Below are positions 11,986 to 26,929 of a stretch of 64,000 nucleotides of DNA, piece by piece. Position numbers and translations under genes: made by a program. The stretch spans positions 224,001-288,000 of the forward strand of contig JACSYO010001636.1 of the NCBI GenBank assembly GCA_016806645.1. Direction: 5' to 3'. Each line of letters opens with the position of its first letter. Position 1 is the stretch's first letter. The notes below the pieces were generated by a model. The model did no database searches. It was not told the DNA's origin and saw only the letters and a program-made list of their open reading frames with translations. This DNA is from Ophiodon elongatus (lineage: Eukaryota; Chordata; Actinopteri; Perciformes; Hexagrammidae).

Positions 11986-13870
11986 ACTCCCCGTTCACAT
12001 TATATTCAGTCAGAAGGGTGGTGAGCAGAGGTGAGACTCTCCTTCATACCCAATTCTTCAATGCCTTTCTATTACATAGATGGTCGACCATGCCTGACGC
12101 ATATGGAGTGTAGGCCTGGCACAAACAAACCATAAACTAAACACAGAGAGTCATTTATACTGGTCAGAATGGTCCCATAGTGAGGTATTTATCTGTGAAG
12201 AAAAGACCCCCAAAAAAAAGAAAGAAAGAAATCCCGTTTGGAAAGTGTTGCCATACATGAACAGAATGTACAGCGAAGGAAATGAACAGAGTTCCGTTTT
12301 GGTCAGCTGATGGAAACCCTGTTTGCTCGGGTGGAGCACCGCCTCAGCAGTCGGTGTTTATGACTTCTGAGTAAACATGGTGCTTATTGAGTGGAGCCCA
12401 CACACCTGGTCCGTGTGAGGAAAATATAACCTGGCAGATGGTTATTCTCCGGTCTCCTCCAACAAGATTCTGCTGCTCTTCCTCCTGCTGCAGAACTTAA
12501 AGGGCCCCCGTTGAAATCATTTCAGTTCTGCTCATACGTATTCCTGAAGCTAAATTCTGTCGAAGCTGGATTGTGCTGTGAGTGGTTACATTTGAAGCAA
12601 TGGCACAAAAATACACCCCATCACGCCCAGCTGTAATCAGTTGGCAGCATTCAATAAGGAATGCTTCTTCTTGCAGGTTTTAGGCCAACTCGTTTGAATT
12701 AACAGTCGTATTCAAATCAGTAGGGAAGCAGTTGTGTCTCAAAGAATAGGGTTCTTCATCGGAGCAGCATGCTGGTTTCGGGGTCCTTCCAGTCAAACCT
12801 GGCTCATTGTGAAACTTGAGACTGAAGATCTGCACCCATCAGTGTCATTTGCAGTGTAACCTGGCAACATTTCAGCTGTTCTAACCAATCAAAACTGTCA
12901 GAACGAGGCTGGGATTTAAGGAACTGCAGTCAAAAACTGAATTACAAAATGGTTGACCAATGGCTCCAGGGCCCGGACCCCGAGAGGCCCCTAAAAGCCT
13001 TCACTGTATGGTCATTTGTTTAGGGGTTATTTGATTAATTTGATGCAAATTTGTTTGGGAATATGCAACGCTGATGCACGACATCACAACGGAAAAGGTA
13101 AGGGCCTTAAGGTACTGCTACATTATTACCTAATCTAGAGACTAGGGGCCCGCTGTTGAAATCTAATTTCATGAATTGAATTATTCTAATTGAAAATGTG
13201 CTTATGATCTGTGTGTTGCTAAATCAATGTGCTACCCGACACACGGGAAAGAGTAGGACTCCAGCATGGAAGTTTCTTTTGGCTGGAGAGCGGGACCAAA
13301 GCTCGAGCCCTTTCCAAAGGAGTTCACACGTTGCGTTTTAAGCCTCTCTGTACTTCGCAGCATACCGTCAGTTGTCGTGTTTGGTGTCTGTGGCGACTTC
13401 CCTGAGCTGACACGTGCAAATCTTTCGACTTTAATCCTTCCTCTGAGCGCCGAGTTTATTTATTATCTGGAGCATCCTCTCCCGAGACCTTTCTCGGATG
13501 ATTCTTGGGTATTTTCCCGCCATAGCTTGAGCCACACTCCTAGCTGCTGCTGCTCCGTCACGATGGTCTCTAGCATATGTTCATGACTCTCACAGCCAGA
13601 GGGGGATGTCTGCTGTGTGCACAGACGTGATTACTTGTAGTGACAAGCCAACAGAGAATCCCCCAACTTTGCAGTTCCCCTCAGATGTACGTAGCTTTTT
13701 TAGCTTCTTTCAGCTCATTGTTTGGGTTTTACAACTTGCAACGTCACTGTTTTGGTTCACTCTCACTTCTCTTATATTGTTGTTTTAGACCGCATCAGGC
13801 ATCTTTTTTTTACTAATAATAAAAAGCTCTCATTTCCACCGTACACAACCTGCACTGCACCAGACAGCAG
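11986..13870. other. Intergenic, no supported gene
   Basis: No exon, RNA gene or clear repeat recognised. The frame at 13,266-13,586 (106 codons) shows no domain and lacks splice context. Confidence 0.5.
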
Positions 13871-13879
13871 TCAGACGCA

Positions 13880-13980
13880 GTGAGGGACAAGCTGGTGAAC
13901 AAAGTCGAACAGCAGCTAAAGATGTTTCTTTCTCAGGAGTTGGTGGAGACCAAAACATGGCTAAAAGGAGACTAAGCATT
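13880..13980 (+). repeat. Dispersed repeat with TCTCAGGAGTTGGTGGAGAC core, copy 1
   Basis: Core AAGCTGGTGAACA, AGCAGCTAAAGA, TCTCAGGAGTTGGTGGAGAC is also found at 18,795 (minus), 38,350-38,500 and 50,030-50,140, in diverged form. Confidence 0.7.
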
Positions 13981-14338
13981 GTGTGCGTTTGCCATATTAA
14001 CTGAAAAGGTGATAATATGTCAGTGTTGTTCATCCAGCCATGGTCTGAAGCAATAATAACCAATGTTGTGATGCTGGCTGAAGGCTACACTGTCCACGCG
14101 CTGTGCTGCCCTTTTAATTCACCCTGATTGACTGACAGCAACTAATGCTGCATTCTACTCATGGCAGATTTAGCATTAATAACTGGGATGACCGGGCCCA
14201 TCTAGCCTGGCCTCCTTTTTCTTTCTTTTTTCTCAGAAAGAAGCAATTCGTCTTTGGCAGAAACCTGCTCTCAGATGCCTCTTTTTATTTCTCAATCACC
14301 CAAGTAGGTGTCTCTATTTTAGGACCACGAAGGTGTAG

Positions 14339-14481
<143 letters not shown>

Positions 14482-14826
14482 AGAGAGGGGAGGACAGAAG
14501 GAGAGCTGTGGTTGATCTCTACAGGGATACAGTCAGCTGTGTTCTTCATTCAGTCTGTTGCTGGGCCTTTGCCCTCCATTTGCCCTTCAAACAGCATCCA
14601 TCCCCTCATATATCACCATGGCAACGTGGCACACTCTCAGGACAAAGCAGCGAAGAGGATATGAAAAGGATTACGTAAGAGAAATTTAGATGAAAGTGGG
14701 TTTGGTATTAAAATTCACTACCGACAAACATAATTGCGGGTCTCCGATCAAGTGCAACAGGGAATGATCAATGATTAAACAGCAGCGTCGGAATAAAACA
14801 CACAGATTAACCAACATGGAGAACCT

Positions 14827-17039
<2,213 letters not shown>

Positions 17040-17350
17040 AACACCGTGGCAGCGACCTGTCAATCACAGTAAGCCCGCCCTAAAGCATAACCTGACTCTA
17101 AATGGACCATAATTTACTAAATGAACATCATGTTGTATTGAATAAGACTTGAAACTAGAGATTGAGACATAAACTCATGTTTACAATGTTTACTGAGGGA
17201 ATAAATCAAGAGAGAAGTAGAGTCATTTTCTATAGACTTCTATACAATCAGACTTCTTTTTGCAACTAGAGGAGTCGCCCCCTGTGGCCAGTAGAGGGAA
17301 TGCAGGTTACAGGCCCTTTCACATTGGCTTCACTTCATAGCCAGAGGTTG
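17040..17350 (-). mobile_element. TIR-type non-autonomous element, copy 2 (truncated)
   Basis: Reverse-oriented core: GCAGCGACCTGTCAATCACA, GACTTGAAACTAGAGATTGA, AATGTTTACTGAGGGAATAA, GGAGTCGCCCCCTGTGGCCA. The outer inverted ends are missing or too diverged to see. Confidence 0.75.
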
Positions 17351-17899
17351 CCTTCTGGAAAAGATTGCATTCAAGCATAAACTGTTTAGCGCAGACAGAG
17401 CACTGAAATCATTCTTGGAATAGGTGATTGGCATCAGCTGCTTTGACTTAAAGAGTATGAGAATTTGCTATAAGTTGTCAGTTTATCAATATCCGCCTTC
17501 AAAAGGCATATTGATCGAAATGAGTAAAGAACTTGCATGTAACATAATGCTCACATTACAGTATATAGTCATCAATTCAGCATGCTTTACCAAGAGCATT
17601 GGTAACAGGATCCAGACATCCATGTCTGTATGTTGCTACAATGTTCTCTTCAAAACATCCATATGAATTTGTATGTGTATTTATTGTTTTGAGTAGGTGT
17701 GGCTTTTTTTTCTTCCATATAGCTGAGAACACTAACAGCAGCATCCCCAGATCACGAACCCGCCCACCTCACACAAAGCATCAGCGTCTCCCACAGTCAC
17801 CAAAAACAGCAATTATACGGCAGCTCTTTCTCTATCACACACCATCATTTGGCGCCATACTCAACACAGTCTGGGTTCCCTTCCACCTGTTTACCCCTC

Positions 17900-18430
17900 T
17901 GTTTCATCTCCTCCCATGTCAGATCATATTCCATTGCCCCACACCCCCTACCCCCCTGTCCAATCCGACTGGTCATGGTCATCAGTCATTCACCCAGCAT
18001 CCCAAATCTGCATCCCCTCCACCTCCATCACCATCGCTGCGGATTCCCTCTCCTCCTCTCCGCTCCCGTCTTCCTTCAGGTGGGGAAGCTTTGACCTTGA
18101 CAGAAATCAGTAGTCATCGCATGCAGAGACCTTATAAAAATGTTAATGATGACAGGTGGAGGCAGAGGAATGGGAGTGGGGCTCATCGTGCCGCCCCAAT
18201 GAGCCAAATCAATCTGGCGAGAGGCCTGCAGGGCTTTCCCAGAAGGCCAAGCGGTCGAGCAGTTTGATGATGTCACCGCTCTCTCCTCTCCTGGCTGTGG
18301 CTGGCATGGTTACCACCAGCACACAAAGCAGGTCACACTGGGAGGATTTAATGGAGATAATGGCTGGTTTTGTAGCACCAATACTGTCATTAGTGCTGTT
18401 TTCTTTTTTCTTTTTTTTTTCTCCGCGCTG
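17900..18430. other. Candidate conserved non-coding block
   Basis: Complex, non-repetitive sequence with TTAATGATGACAGGTGGAGG, AATGAGCCAAATCAATCTGG and GATTTAATGGAGATAATGGC near 18,140-18,360, resembling CNEs in wording. Conservation cannot be tested from one sequence. The long frame through 17,599-18,267 is Pro/Ser-rich and shows no domain. Confidence 0.3.
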
Positions 18431-18794
18431 AAATTATATTCTCTGTTCCTCCTCCGCCATCTCATTTCAGCCAGCTGTGTCTTAGAGGTTTGCTCTTCAA
18501 AAAGTATTGTGTTCGAACAGATTGGATTCTGTTTTTATGCAAAGTATATTCTTTACTCCTTGTGAAAAAATATGATTAAAAATATACATGAGTTGGGTAC
18601 CAATGAGAGATTCTAATTTAAACCTGCATGAATTGATTCTTTGGCCACTTTGGACTCAACAAGCAAAACCCTACACTGACATATTACCACCTTTAAGTTG
18701 AAATGCGACTTTATTAGCAGACACGGAGCTAGTTAATTTGTGTCCACCTGATTAATATAATTCCAACATTTTCTCTCTTTTAGCTCTGTTTTTG

Positions 18795-18990
18795 GTCCCC
18801 ACCAACTCCTGAGAAAGATATCTGCCTCTCTGCTAGTCGCTGACTTTGTCTTGTCGGCCGTTTGGTGCTGGACAGCTGGTGTGTAGGCAACAGCTTCCTG
18901 CTGCTGCTGGAAATGAGATTCATGAGAGCAGGGACAGTGAACCAAAACAGTACGTTTGTGAGACTGTCCTCCCAAGAACACCGAGAGGAC
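18795..18990 (-). repeat. Dispersed repeat with TCTCAGGAGTTGGTGGAGAC core, copy 2 (minus)
   Basis: Reads GGTCCCCACCAACTCCTGAG on the plus strand, followed by CTAGTCGCTGACTTTGTCTT and GCCGTTTGGTGCTGGACAGC, typical of this teleost family. Confidence 0.7.
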
Positions 18991-20766
18991 GTTTTTAGTT
19001 GCTCGATCCATACATTATATTGATTAATGCAGCTTTAAGAAAAGCTTAAAGTAAAATTGGAACCTTTCTTGAAAAGTGTTTTTTACCTTGCTTTATTTTG
19101 GAGAGAGGAAAAAAACTAAATTAAACCAATAAAAAATGTAATGATCTCTTGCCCAAAACCCATGGAACTGAGAGTAAACTACGATTCTATTTTAGACTCA
19201 GACTAAACTCAACTGAAGGGATTAATCATTAAAACTGGTGTCCTGGTGGGTTTGGGCTCAGATATTCCTTCTCCATATCTGAGGAAGACGGCCGAGGGGC
19301 AGCGAGTGTAGCACCCCCTACCCTTGGATTGACCTCTGGATGTCAGGACTACAGAAATACAATTCAGATTCCACCTCATCTGTCTGACCTCAGTTGACCT
19401 CTATCAGAACAGGGGGTCGCTCATGACTGAGTAAAGTGGTACCTTTAAGACTGGAAAAAGGCTCACTGGCTTTGAGTTCAAATTAAGCTATTTTCATATT
19501 TCTTGGGTTTGACATCCAAAGTACAAAATCTCTATACTGTCTCTCTATGTTTTTATGTCACTTAAAATAATATTTGTTTCAGGTGTTATGTGTAAGATCT
19601 GGACAGAATTTTTGTTTAAAAGCATTCCAAAAACAAGCTTCCATTATCAACAGAATGTGAAGAAGCAACAGTTTTGATGGTGAAACAGTGTGGCTAGTCT
19701 CAGTCCATCGAGCAAAGAAGTAGTGCAATGAGGGCTTGTCAATAAGACATCCACATACGTTTTGTTTTGATTGTGATTGTTTGTTTATTGGATTAAATCC
19801 AAAGTGGTAGAAACCAAAAAAAAGGCATGCATCCTTATGAGGTAGTGTTATTTTGACTGGCTCTCAGTTTCAGCAATTTGGTGGAATGTTGTGTATTTTT
19901 ACCCTGCTGTTAGTCAGTAGTTGGCTTCTTTTTTTAAATTTTTTATAGCTGACGACTGTATATTTAGATTGTATGGACCCAGTAGAAGAGGTGAAATGCT
20001 GCCCTCTATTTGTTTGGAGCAGGTGGCCAGTTATTACACATTGCACCTTTAACCAACACTGAGATAACTGATTCACTTGTATCTTTGCGTTGCACTAGAA
20101 AAGTTAAATATATTGGAAGAAAGCCACTACATCCAAGCAATTTCTCTTATTTGTACTGCCAACTAGTAACACCAGTTTTTACTTCTCACCAAATTATCCT
20201 TTCCTAACAATTTGACAGATGCTATCATATTATTAAATTAGAATTACAGAATTACCCCGGCCAAAGAATTCTTCCAGAAGTGGTTTAAAATATTAATTTG
20301 GGTCTTGGATGTTGCAGTCAAGCTTGCAGGGTATGCAGTGGTTTGTTAACATAGAGAGAAAAACATGACTCTGCTCTTAAGACTACTGGAGTATTCCTAC
20401 TCCGATTTCAGGTGGTTTAGCGTTTAATCAGACCTTATATTCGATCCAGGGTCATGGTCAGTCCTGACTTTGTGACAGAGTATTTGGTATTTGGCAATTT
20501 GAGCGACTTACTGTCAATATTTGAAACCTTTCTGACTTTTTAAACAGTGACCACAAACATGGGGTTTCTTGACTGAACAGCTGAGAGAAGGACGGGCTCT
20601 TTGAAATACCTCAGGAACAAGGACGAGGTCCATTATAATGTGCCCTCCTCATGAAGACAAAGGGAACCATCAGTGTGAATGAAAAAGCTATATGTGGCTA
20701 CAGCTTCCTCTGCAGATAATTGTGTTATTACCTGATCTTGGAGTGTGACTTTGTTTGTGATTAGAA
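18991..20766. other. Intergenic, no supported gene
   Basis: Non-coding as far as I can read it. No splice-flanked frame resembles a known protein. Confidence 0.5.

Positions 20767-20826
<60 letters not shown>
20767..20826. repeat. (GT)30 microsatellite
   Basis: Uninterrupted GT run of about 60 bp. Overlapping frames on both strands are artefacts. Confidence 0.97.
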
Positions 20827-20830
<4 letters not shown>

Positions 20831-21159
20831 CAACCTGCTGCTATTTCTGACTCTGACCCTCAACTCCCCACTGTATCCTGTTCCCTTTAGCTACAGCCAC
20901 CTGGAACTGACACTTCGGCCTTTATTTAGACTTATTTTATAGGATATTCATAATTAATTTAATGAATGGACTGCTTGATCAAGTTCCTTTCTGGTTGCTA
21001 AATTGGCAGATTGAATACTATGTTGCTCTACCTCTTTCGAGGGAAACTTTTTATCCCGGATTGCGTAAAAAAGTTAAAGTAAATTTGACATATATGTTTC
21101 TAATCAAAGTTTCCATTAGGAAAGAGTCAGGGTGGATAGATGGGTCAAGCAAAACAGAA

Positions 21160-21608
21160 GACTTTCACCCAGGAGACGGCTGTTCGTGTCCCGTGTGAAA
21201 CCTAAACTTCTGTAAGTATATATAACTTAGGTGAAATACTTAAATATGTAATTTAAGTAACATAACAAACATACTTATTGTAACCCAAACCATGACCTTT
21301 TAGCAATCCTGACCGAGAGTTTGTTTCAATTCCCAACGTTTACCACGTGTTTAAAACTGCGACCATACTCACCATATCATGGATTTATTTCAATAGACTT
21401 TCACCCAGGAGACGGCTGTTCCTGTCCCGTGTGAAACCAAAACTACATGAGTTAACATCCGTGACATACTTCACTAGACTTAAATACATAACTTAAGTTA
21501 CGTGACTAACATACTTATGCTAACCCAAACCCTGATCTTTTACTAAACCTAACCAAGTAGTTTTGTTTCAATTTCAACGATGTCAACCACGTGTTTAAAA
21601 CTGCCACC
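21160..21608. repeat. Tandem duplication, two diverged copies of about 236-245 bp
   Basis: ACTTTCACCCAGGAGACGGC, TGTCCCGTGTGAAACC, CATACTTAT, TAACCCAAACC and CCACGTGTTTAAAACTGC recur in the same order. Copy 1 starts at about 21,160 and copy 2 at about 21,396. Probably a satellite-like or repeat-derived dimer. Confidence 0.85.
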
Positions 21609-21610
21609 GT

Positions 21611-23940
21611 GATCTGAGGTGTTTCCGTCAAAAAGTAATGGAGAATGTGGTTTTGTTCTATTGGAGCGTCATTTTGAGCAGACAGGGTTGAACATGCTGA
21701 GAGCAGACATAATCACAGTGTTATTGTTCATCAACTACAGCCGAGGAAACTTGCAGACGACAGTTAGTTATAAACAGTCACTGGCCTAAACTTTCATGTC
21801 CTACAATTGAAGGTACTATTCATAATACAAGTCATAATTAAAGTCCTGACTCTTTCAATTTCAAAAGAGAACACTTTCAGAACGTGAATGTTCAGCCGTA
21901 GGCGATATGGAGGGATCAAATATCTCAATATTTTTTAACAAATACCTCGATATAGATATTGGGACGATATTGTAGGAGGATTGACTATTGGTGCTTTCAC
22001 AAAATATTTACACAATTACATTTTTTGTAGATAATCATCAGTAATTTTAATATTATGACTAAGTGGGTAAAGGCAAATAATATAACAGCATCACTTTACT
22101 GTAAAGCAGCCTTTGAAACACATATTAGAATGTCCAGAATCTAAGACCATATCCGATTTCCAATGACAATATCGATATATTGATATATTGCCCGGGCCGA
22201 GGTGAAGTAATGTTTGAAATACTATATTTATCATTATTTATGAATAGCCCCTCCAAGATGTATTATATTCATTTAGGCAATAAAAGTCCACCTAACTAAC
22301 GATCATATTATCAGTTACTTCTTTCCTGTCCTGGTGCATCCGAGTGCTCCGACGTACACACACACCCATTGGCCCCCGTTTTATCTCGCCCTTTCCCTAT
22401 CATATTTATTTTTCTTTATTGCCTGCATGAGCAGTGAAAGACACCTTCAGTTCCCTGTGTAGGGTTAACGACAGGGTTAAAAACATCCTCAACCTCCCCC
22501 GGTTCTTTGCAACGTTGATTCTGTACTGTACTGTTCTGTTGTGGCTTCAAGTGCCGTAGCTGCTATTACTCGGAAGAACAAATCAACAAATGCCCCCCAC
22601 CCCCCCACGCTTTTGTTTTATTACTCAATCTGGCTCCATTACAGCACGCCTCCTGTTGTGGAAGTCATCTGAAGGTCTTCTTCAAATCTCTCTCCCTTAT
22701 TAGCCGCCGCTTCCACGTGACGGCCGAGCCCAGCAGATCGCTGTCATCCCGACAGTTCGCTGCACAACATTTAGCAGACGCTCTCCGCTCCAGCGGCCGC
22801 CTCTGCCATCATTACTCCACTCGCTGTCCTCACTTTACAGCTGGAGCGTGGTGATGCAGGCCAACCGTTGTTATTAGGAGAGCAGCAGGACACCTACAGG
22901 GTTAATGCATCCCCCCCACCCCATCCCCCATCCCCAACCCTGCCTCACACAAGGGATCTACAGATCTCATATATTTGAGATTTCCTTCACTTATTCTGGT
23001 TGACAACATTTAATATCTTTAACCGAGACTCCTATACAGACATTGTCACTAAAGAATAATGGCTTTAATAAAGGTTTGTTCTAAGAAAGACGAGGCACAG
23101 TGTGGTAAGACTTCAGGCATTTGATTGAGACAGACTTTATTTTAAATAGGCTGTATGATAAATGATTGGGGACATCAAAGCTGTCACGATTAAGTCGATC
23201 AACAGGAAACTATAATCACGACCGTCATTCATCTGTCAACATACTCGGGTTTCAGCTTCTCCTCTGTAAGGATTTGATGCTTGTAAAAAGCTGTAAATTG
23301 AATATCTTTGGGTTTGGACTGTAGGTTAATGGGAAATTGAAATAGTTTTTTTTTTTATATATATTGTCTTAAGACAAAAAAAATATTTGAGCACACAATG
23401 AAGTGTGCAGTCAGTTGATTCTCAGTGGAATCCAGTAGAAGATAAAGTAACACAGTCTCCAAACTGTTTCATCAAAGCCTTTATAAATGTCTATTGATTC
23501 ATCTTCCACAAGCCCAGAAACTACATTCACAAAGAAGCACAACAGTAGTGAGTCTCCAGACTCCTATATGTCTGCACCTTCCTGCAGACTTATAGAAAGA
23601 CATATTGATTTAACTGCTCAAAAAAGTTGTGTTCTTTTTCTGTTTTTTTTTTATCTTTAACAGTTTGCTTATCATGAAATCATTTAATTGGTCTGGTTTA
23701 ATTTCCCATGGTGGTCTGTATACCGCTTCAGAGGCCCAATTAACTCTGGTTTGTAATCAATCAATGCAAAAAAACTTTTCTTTAAAGTGTGAAAAAAAGG
23801 ATTCAAAGGCGGACATAATTTACCAGACTAGCATGGAGTGAGTTCAAATATATCTCATTTCTGGATACAATTTGGATTAGGGATGACACATCCTTATTTT
23901 TTCCCTTATAACGCTGCATTGTGAACAACAAATCCGTGTT
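21611..23940. other. Intergenic; CNE-like stretch near 22,640-22,880
   Basis: Mostly AT-rich. The 22,640-22,880 part is GC-balanced and non-repetitive (TTATTAGCCGCCGCTTCCAC and CATCATTACTCCACTCGCTG). C-runs at about 22,593 and 22,911. No coding exon recognised. Confidence 0.35.
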
Positions 23941-23941
23941 G

Positions 23942-24013
23942 GAATCGGCAGAAGGAGAGCTAGTTAACGTTAGCTGTACAGTTAACGTTAGCTAGCTCTC
24001 CTTCTGCCGATTC
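23942..24013. repeat. 72-bp near-perfect palindrome (36-bp arms, no loop)
   Basis: Starts GAATCGGCAGAAGGAGAGCT, is centred on TGTACA at 23,975-23,980, and returns as AGCTCTCCTTCTGCCGATTC. I count two mismatched pairs. Outside it, AACGCTG...TGAACAAC at about 23,911 is mirrored by GTTGTTCACAGCGTT at about 24,078, so the symmetry extends outward with gaps. Confidence 0.92.
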
Positions 24014-24049
24014 ATAATGATGCGTTCAAGCTCTATTAAGTAAAAAAGA

Positions 24050-24165
24050 GTATTACGGTTTCCTTTGTTTGCACCGTTGGCGTTGTTCACAGCGTTAGTT
24101 GTTAGCCACCACCTCAGCCGTTGCCATGTTGAGAGCCGTGTGGAGGCAACCCCTCAATCTTAGAT
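24050..24165 (-). repeat. Dispersed repeat fragment (minus)
   Basis: Inverse match to 9,985-10,105: AGCCGTTGCCATGTTGAGAG and GTGTGGAGGCAACCCC. Confidence 0.6.
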
Positions 24166-24239
24166 ATGCTCGGAACTTGACTTAAATGACTCACAAAAAA
24201 GAAGGAAAAGAAAAATTCGATATTTAAATGGAGATTCAA

Positions 24240-24770
24240 ATTATTCATTAGTCATTTCCTGCTGCATCACCAAACGCCGGTATCCATACCGGCCTGCTGG
24301 TTGAGCCCTGACACAGAGGGAGGTAATAGCTTCAGTGGCTCATTCATCCGTGAATGCATCGAAAAGGTCTGTCTGTGTGCTGGCTGGAGCTGCAGGCGGA
24401 GAAGTCATGCATCATGCAAAAATGATAGATCTGCCACTTATGTGACTCAGCGTCATGTTGTGATATTACACCAAAGTGATGTTTACCATAATTATGGACA
24501 CGACCGCGATGCAGCGCCGCGCAAAGCCCCCGAGGAGGATCAGCTGCACACCTCACACCTGCTCCACAAGGTCAACTGGGAAAATCGTAGAAATGATCCC
24601 AGTGGTTTCCCCGAATGCAATTCATTACTTTTAGACACTCATTAATATGCTGCTGTAAACTAATACGTGCAGAATCAGAAAAACAGCCTTGGCTGGAAAA
24701 ATGCCACGAGAGGAAAGACGTTAAAACATCGCAACAGTACGGAGGAATCGTGTCATTTGCATTCTGCATC
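24240..24770. other. Candidate conserved non-coding block
   Basis: Non-repetitive, AT/TAAT-containing sequence (CATTCATCCGTGAATGCATC, CATGCAAAAATGATAGATCT, CACTCATTAATATGCTGCTG). A 114-codon frame crosses it but with no domain or family resemblance. Placement in a gene-free region makes a cis-regulatory role plausible, unproven. Confidence 0.3.
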
Positions 24771-25469
24771 TAGTGTAACAGCAGCCTTCAAGCTAAATGG
24801 GAAATGGAAGAAAAGAAAAGTGAGATGACAACTGAGTTTTGCGAGGCGCTGATAGGAGGTAAACAATCTGGAGAGGAGAGGACTGAGGGGGAGGGAAGGG
24901 GAAGCAAGGTCACCATCCTAACGTGTGCTGTAGGTGGAATTTGTTTTTAAAATGCATAGAAAAGACAGCAGAGAGTTATAGTTATTTTCTTTTATGGTCT
25001 TTTTTTCTGGGTGGAGGGACTTAGAACTAAACCGCTGTGAGACAAAAGAACACACACACATTCTTTTCATCACACTTCTAAAGCCGTGGGTACGCATGCT
25101 TCTGTGGATCAAATCTCATTCAAGTTGTTTGCATGTTTACAGGTTTGATTTCCTCTCCCACAGTTATGGCTGTGAACCTCCGTCATCCAGCTTCGCCTGC
25201 AGACTGTCATCGGCAGCGATGATGCATCTTCTTCGTCAAGGAAGGTAATAGAAAATGGCGTGCAACACGCAGGTGTTGTGTTCTTTGTTGTGCACCGCCT
25301 CTATCCTTGCTTTGAAAACACACAACATAAACTCAGAGTTGATTATATAGTGGCAAAACAAAACTAATTATGTGTGTGAGTAAGAGAGAATAGATAGAAG
25401 CATGGTCAGATGAACCTGCTTTGGGGCAGAATAACAATAAATATTTTAACAATATATTTTTTAATCTTT
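24771..25469. other. Intergenic, no supported gene
   Basis: Nothing recognised apart from short purine-rich runs at 24,870-24,905. Confidence 0.5.
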
Positions 25470-25745
25470 ATATTTGTATAGCAAGCTGGGAGTACAAAGT
25501 GCTTTCCATAAACAGCAGATCAATACAAATACTTAAAATGAAGTGGTTGCACAACAGAGCTATATTTAAGAATAAATAAAATTAATTGTCAGGCGAGTCA
25601 GTAAAAATGTGTCTTAAGACAGGATTCAGTGTCAGTAGAGCAGATACTCACTGGAAGACTGTTCTAGAGCTGAGATGCCAGTACAGCAAAAGCTTGATCA
25701 CCTTTAGACCTGAATCTGGACTCTGGATTAAGATTAAGAATAAAC
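25470..25745. repeat. Dispersed teleost repeat
   Basis: TTTGTATAGCAAGCTGGGAG, ACAAAGTGCTTTCCATAAAC, GGAAGACTGTTCTAGAGCTG and CAAAAGCTTGATCACCTTTA match a repeat type I know from fish genomes. Confidence 0.6.
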
Positions 25746-25805
25746 TGTGGATCAGGTATCGGTCAGATACCGTGCTCATGCGCTCTCAAATCTGCTCCCG
25801 ATACA

Positions 25806-26597
25806 ACGGACTAGATACCATCACACTAGATACGATGCACTAGATACGACCACACTAGATACGACCACACTAGATACGACCACACTAGATACCACCGCAC
25901 TAGATACCACCGCACTAGATACCACCGCACTAGATACGACCACACTAGATACCACCGCACTAGATACCAACGCACTAGATACCACCATACTAGATAAAAC
26001 CGCACTAGATACGACCGCACTAGATACCACCGCACTAGATACTACCGCACTAAATACCAACGCACTAGATACCAATGCACTAGATACCACCATACTAGAT
26101 AAAACCGCACTAGATACTACCACACTAGATACCAACGCACTAGATACCACCGCACTAGGTACGACCACACTAGATACCACCGCACTAGATACGACCACAC
26201 TAGATACTACCGCACTATATACGACCACACTAGGTACCACCGCACTAGATACCACCACACTAGATAAGATGCACTAGATACCACCGCACTAGATACCACC
26301 GCACTAGATACCACCGCACTAGATACCACCGCACTAGATACAACCGCACTAGATACGACCACACTAGATACTACCACACTAGATACTACCACACTAGATA
26401 CCACCGCACTAGATACTACCGCACTAGATACCAACGCACTAGATACCACCGCACTAGGTACGACCGCACTAAATACCACCGCACTAGATACGACCACACT
26501 AGATACCACCACACTAGATACAACCGCACTAGATACGACCACACTAGATACCACCACACTAGATACAACCGCACTAGATACGACCGCACTAAATACG
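25806..26597. repeat. 15-bp minisatellite, about 53 units
   Basis: Unit CTAGATACCACCGCA with variants at positions 8-14. Two 14-bp units (CTAGATACGATGCA near 25,829 and CTAGATAAGATGCA near 26,264) shift the frame. A seven-unit block with CCAACGCA, CCACCATA and AAAACCGCA recurs 105 bp apart (about 25,966 and 26,071). The unit length being a multiple of three keeps frames open on both strands (Leu-Asp-Thr-Thr, Val-Val-Ser-Ser); I do not regard these as genes. Confidence 0.97.
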
Positions 26598-26929
26598 AGA
26601 AGGAGCGTTGTAGCTTTGAGCGTAGCAGTGCAGTGTGAGTACAGTTTATCTGTCAGTGCATAAATGCTACAACTCCCTAAGACCTCGACCTAAGAAGTTT
26701 ATTATTTGACTAACACTCATACGATTCTTTCAACTAACCGATTAGTTGATTTAATTTAGATTAAGTTCCTCATCAAAAACCACTATTTAGATCTTGTGTT
26801 TACCAGTGATGTGTTTGTAAGTTTCTTGGAAATAAGTCATTCAGCATGAAAAACTACAGATTAGTTGACTAATTAATTGACTTAGAAGGTGGCCGCCCAG
26901 ACTCAAGCCAAGCTCCCTTATTTTGCCTG

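Noticed and set aside
11654..11998. Cys/Val-rich frames over 11.7-12.0 kb
   Set aside because: Translation of the CA microsatellite.
17599..18267. 222-codon Pro/Ser/His-rich plus-strand frame
   Set aside because: Low-complexity, overlaps other open frames in different phases, no domain and no splice context.
25747..26277. 176-codon Leu-Asp-Thr-Thr repeat frame, with long Val-Ser and Tyr-Leu-Val frames on the other strand
   Set aside because: All come from the 15-bp minisatellite, whose unit length is a multiple of three. Frames open on both strands and no start or splice context.
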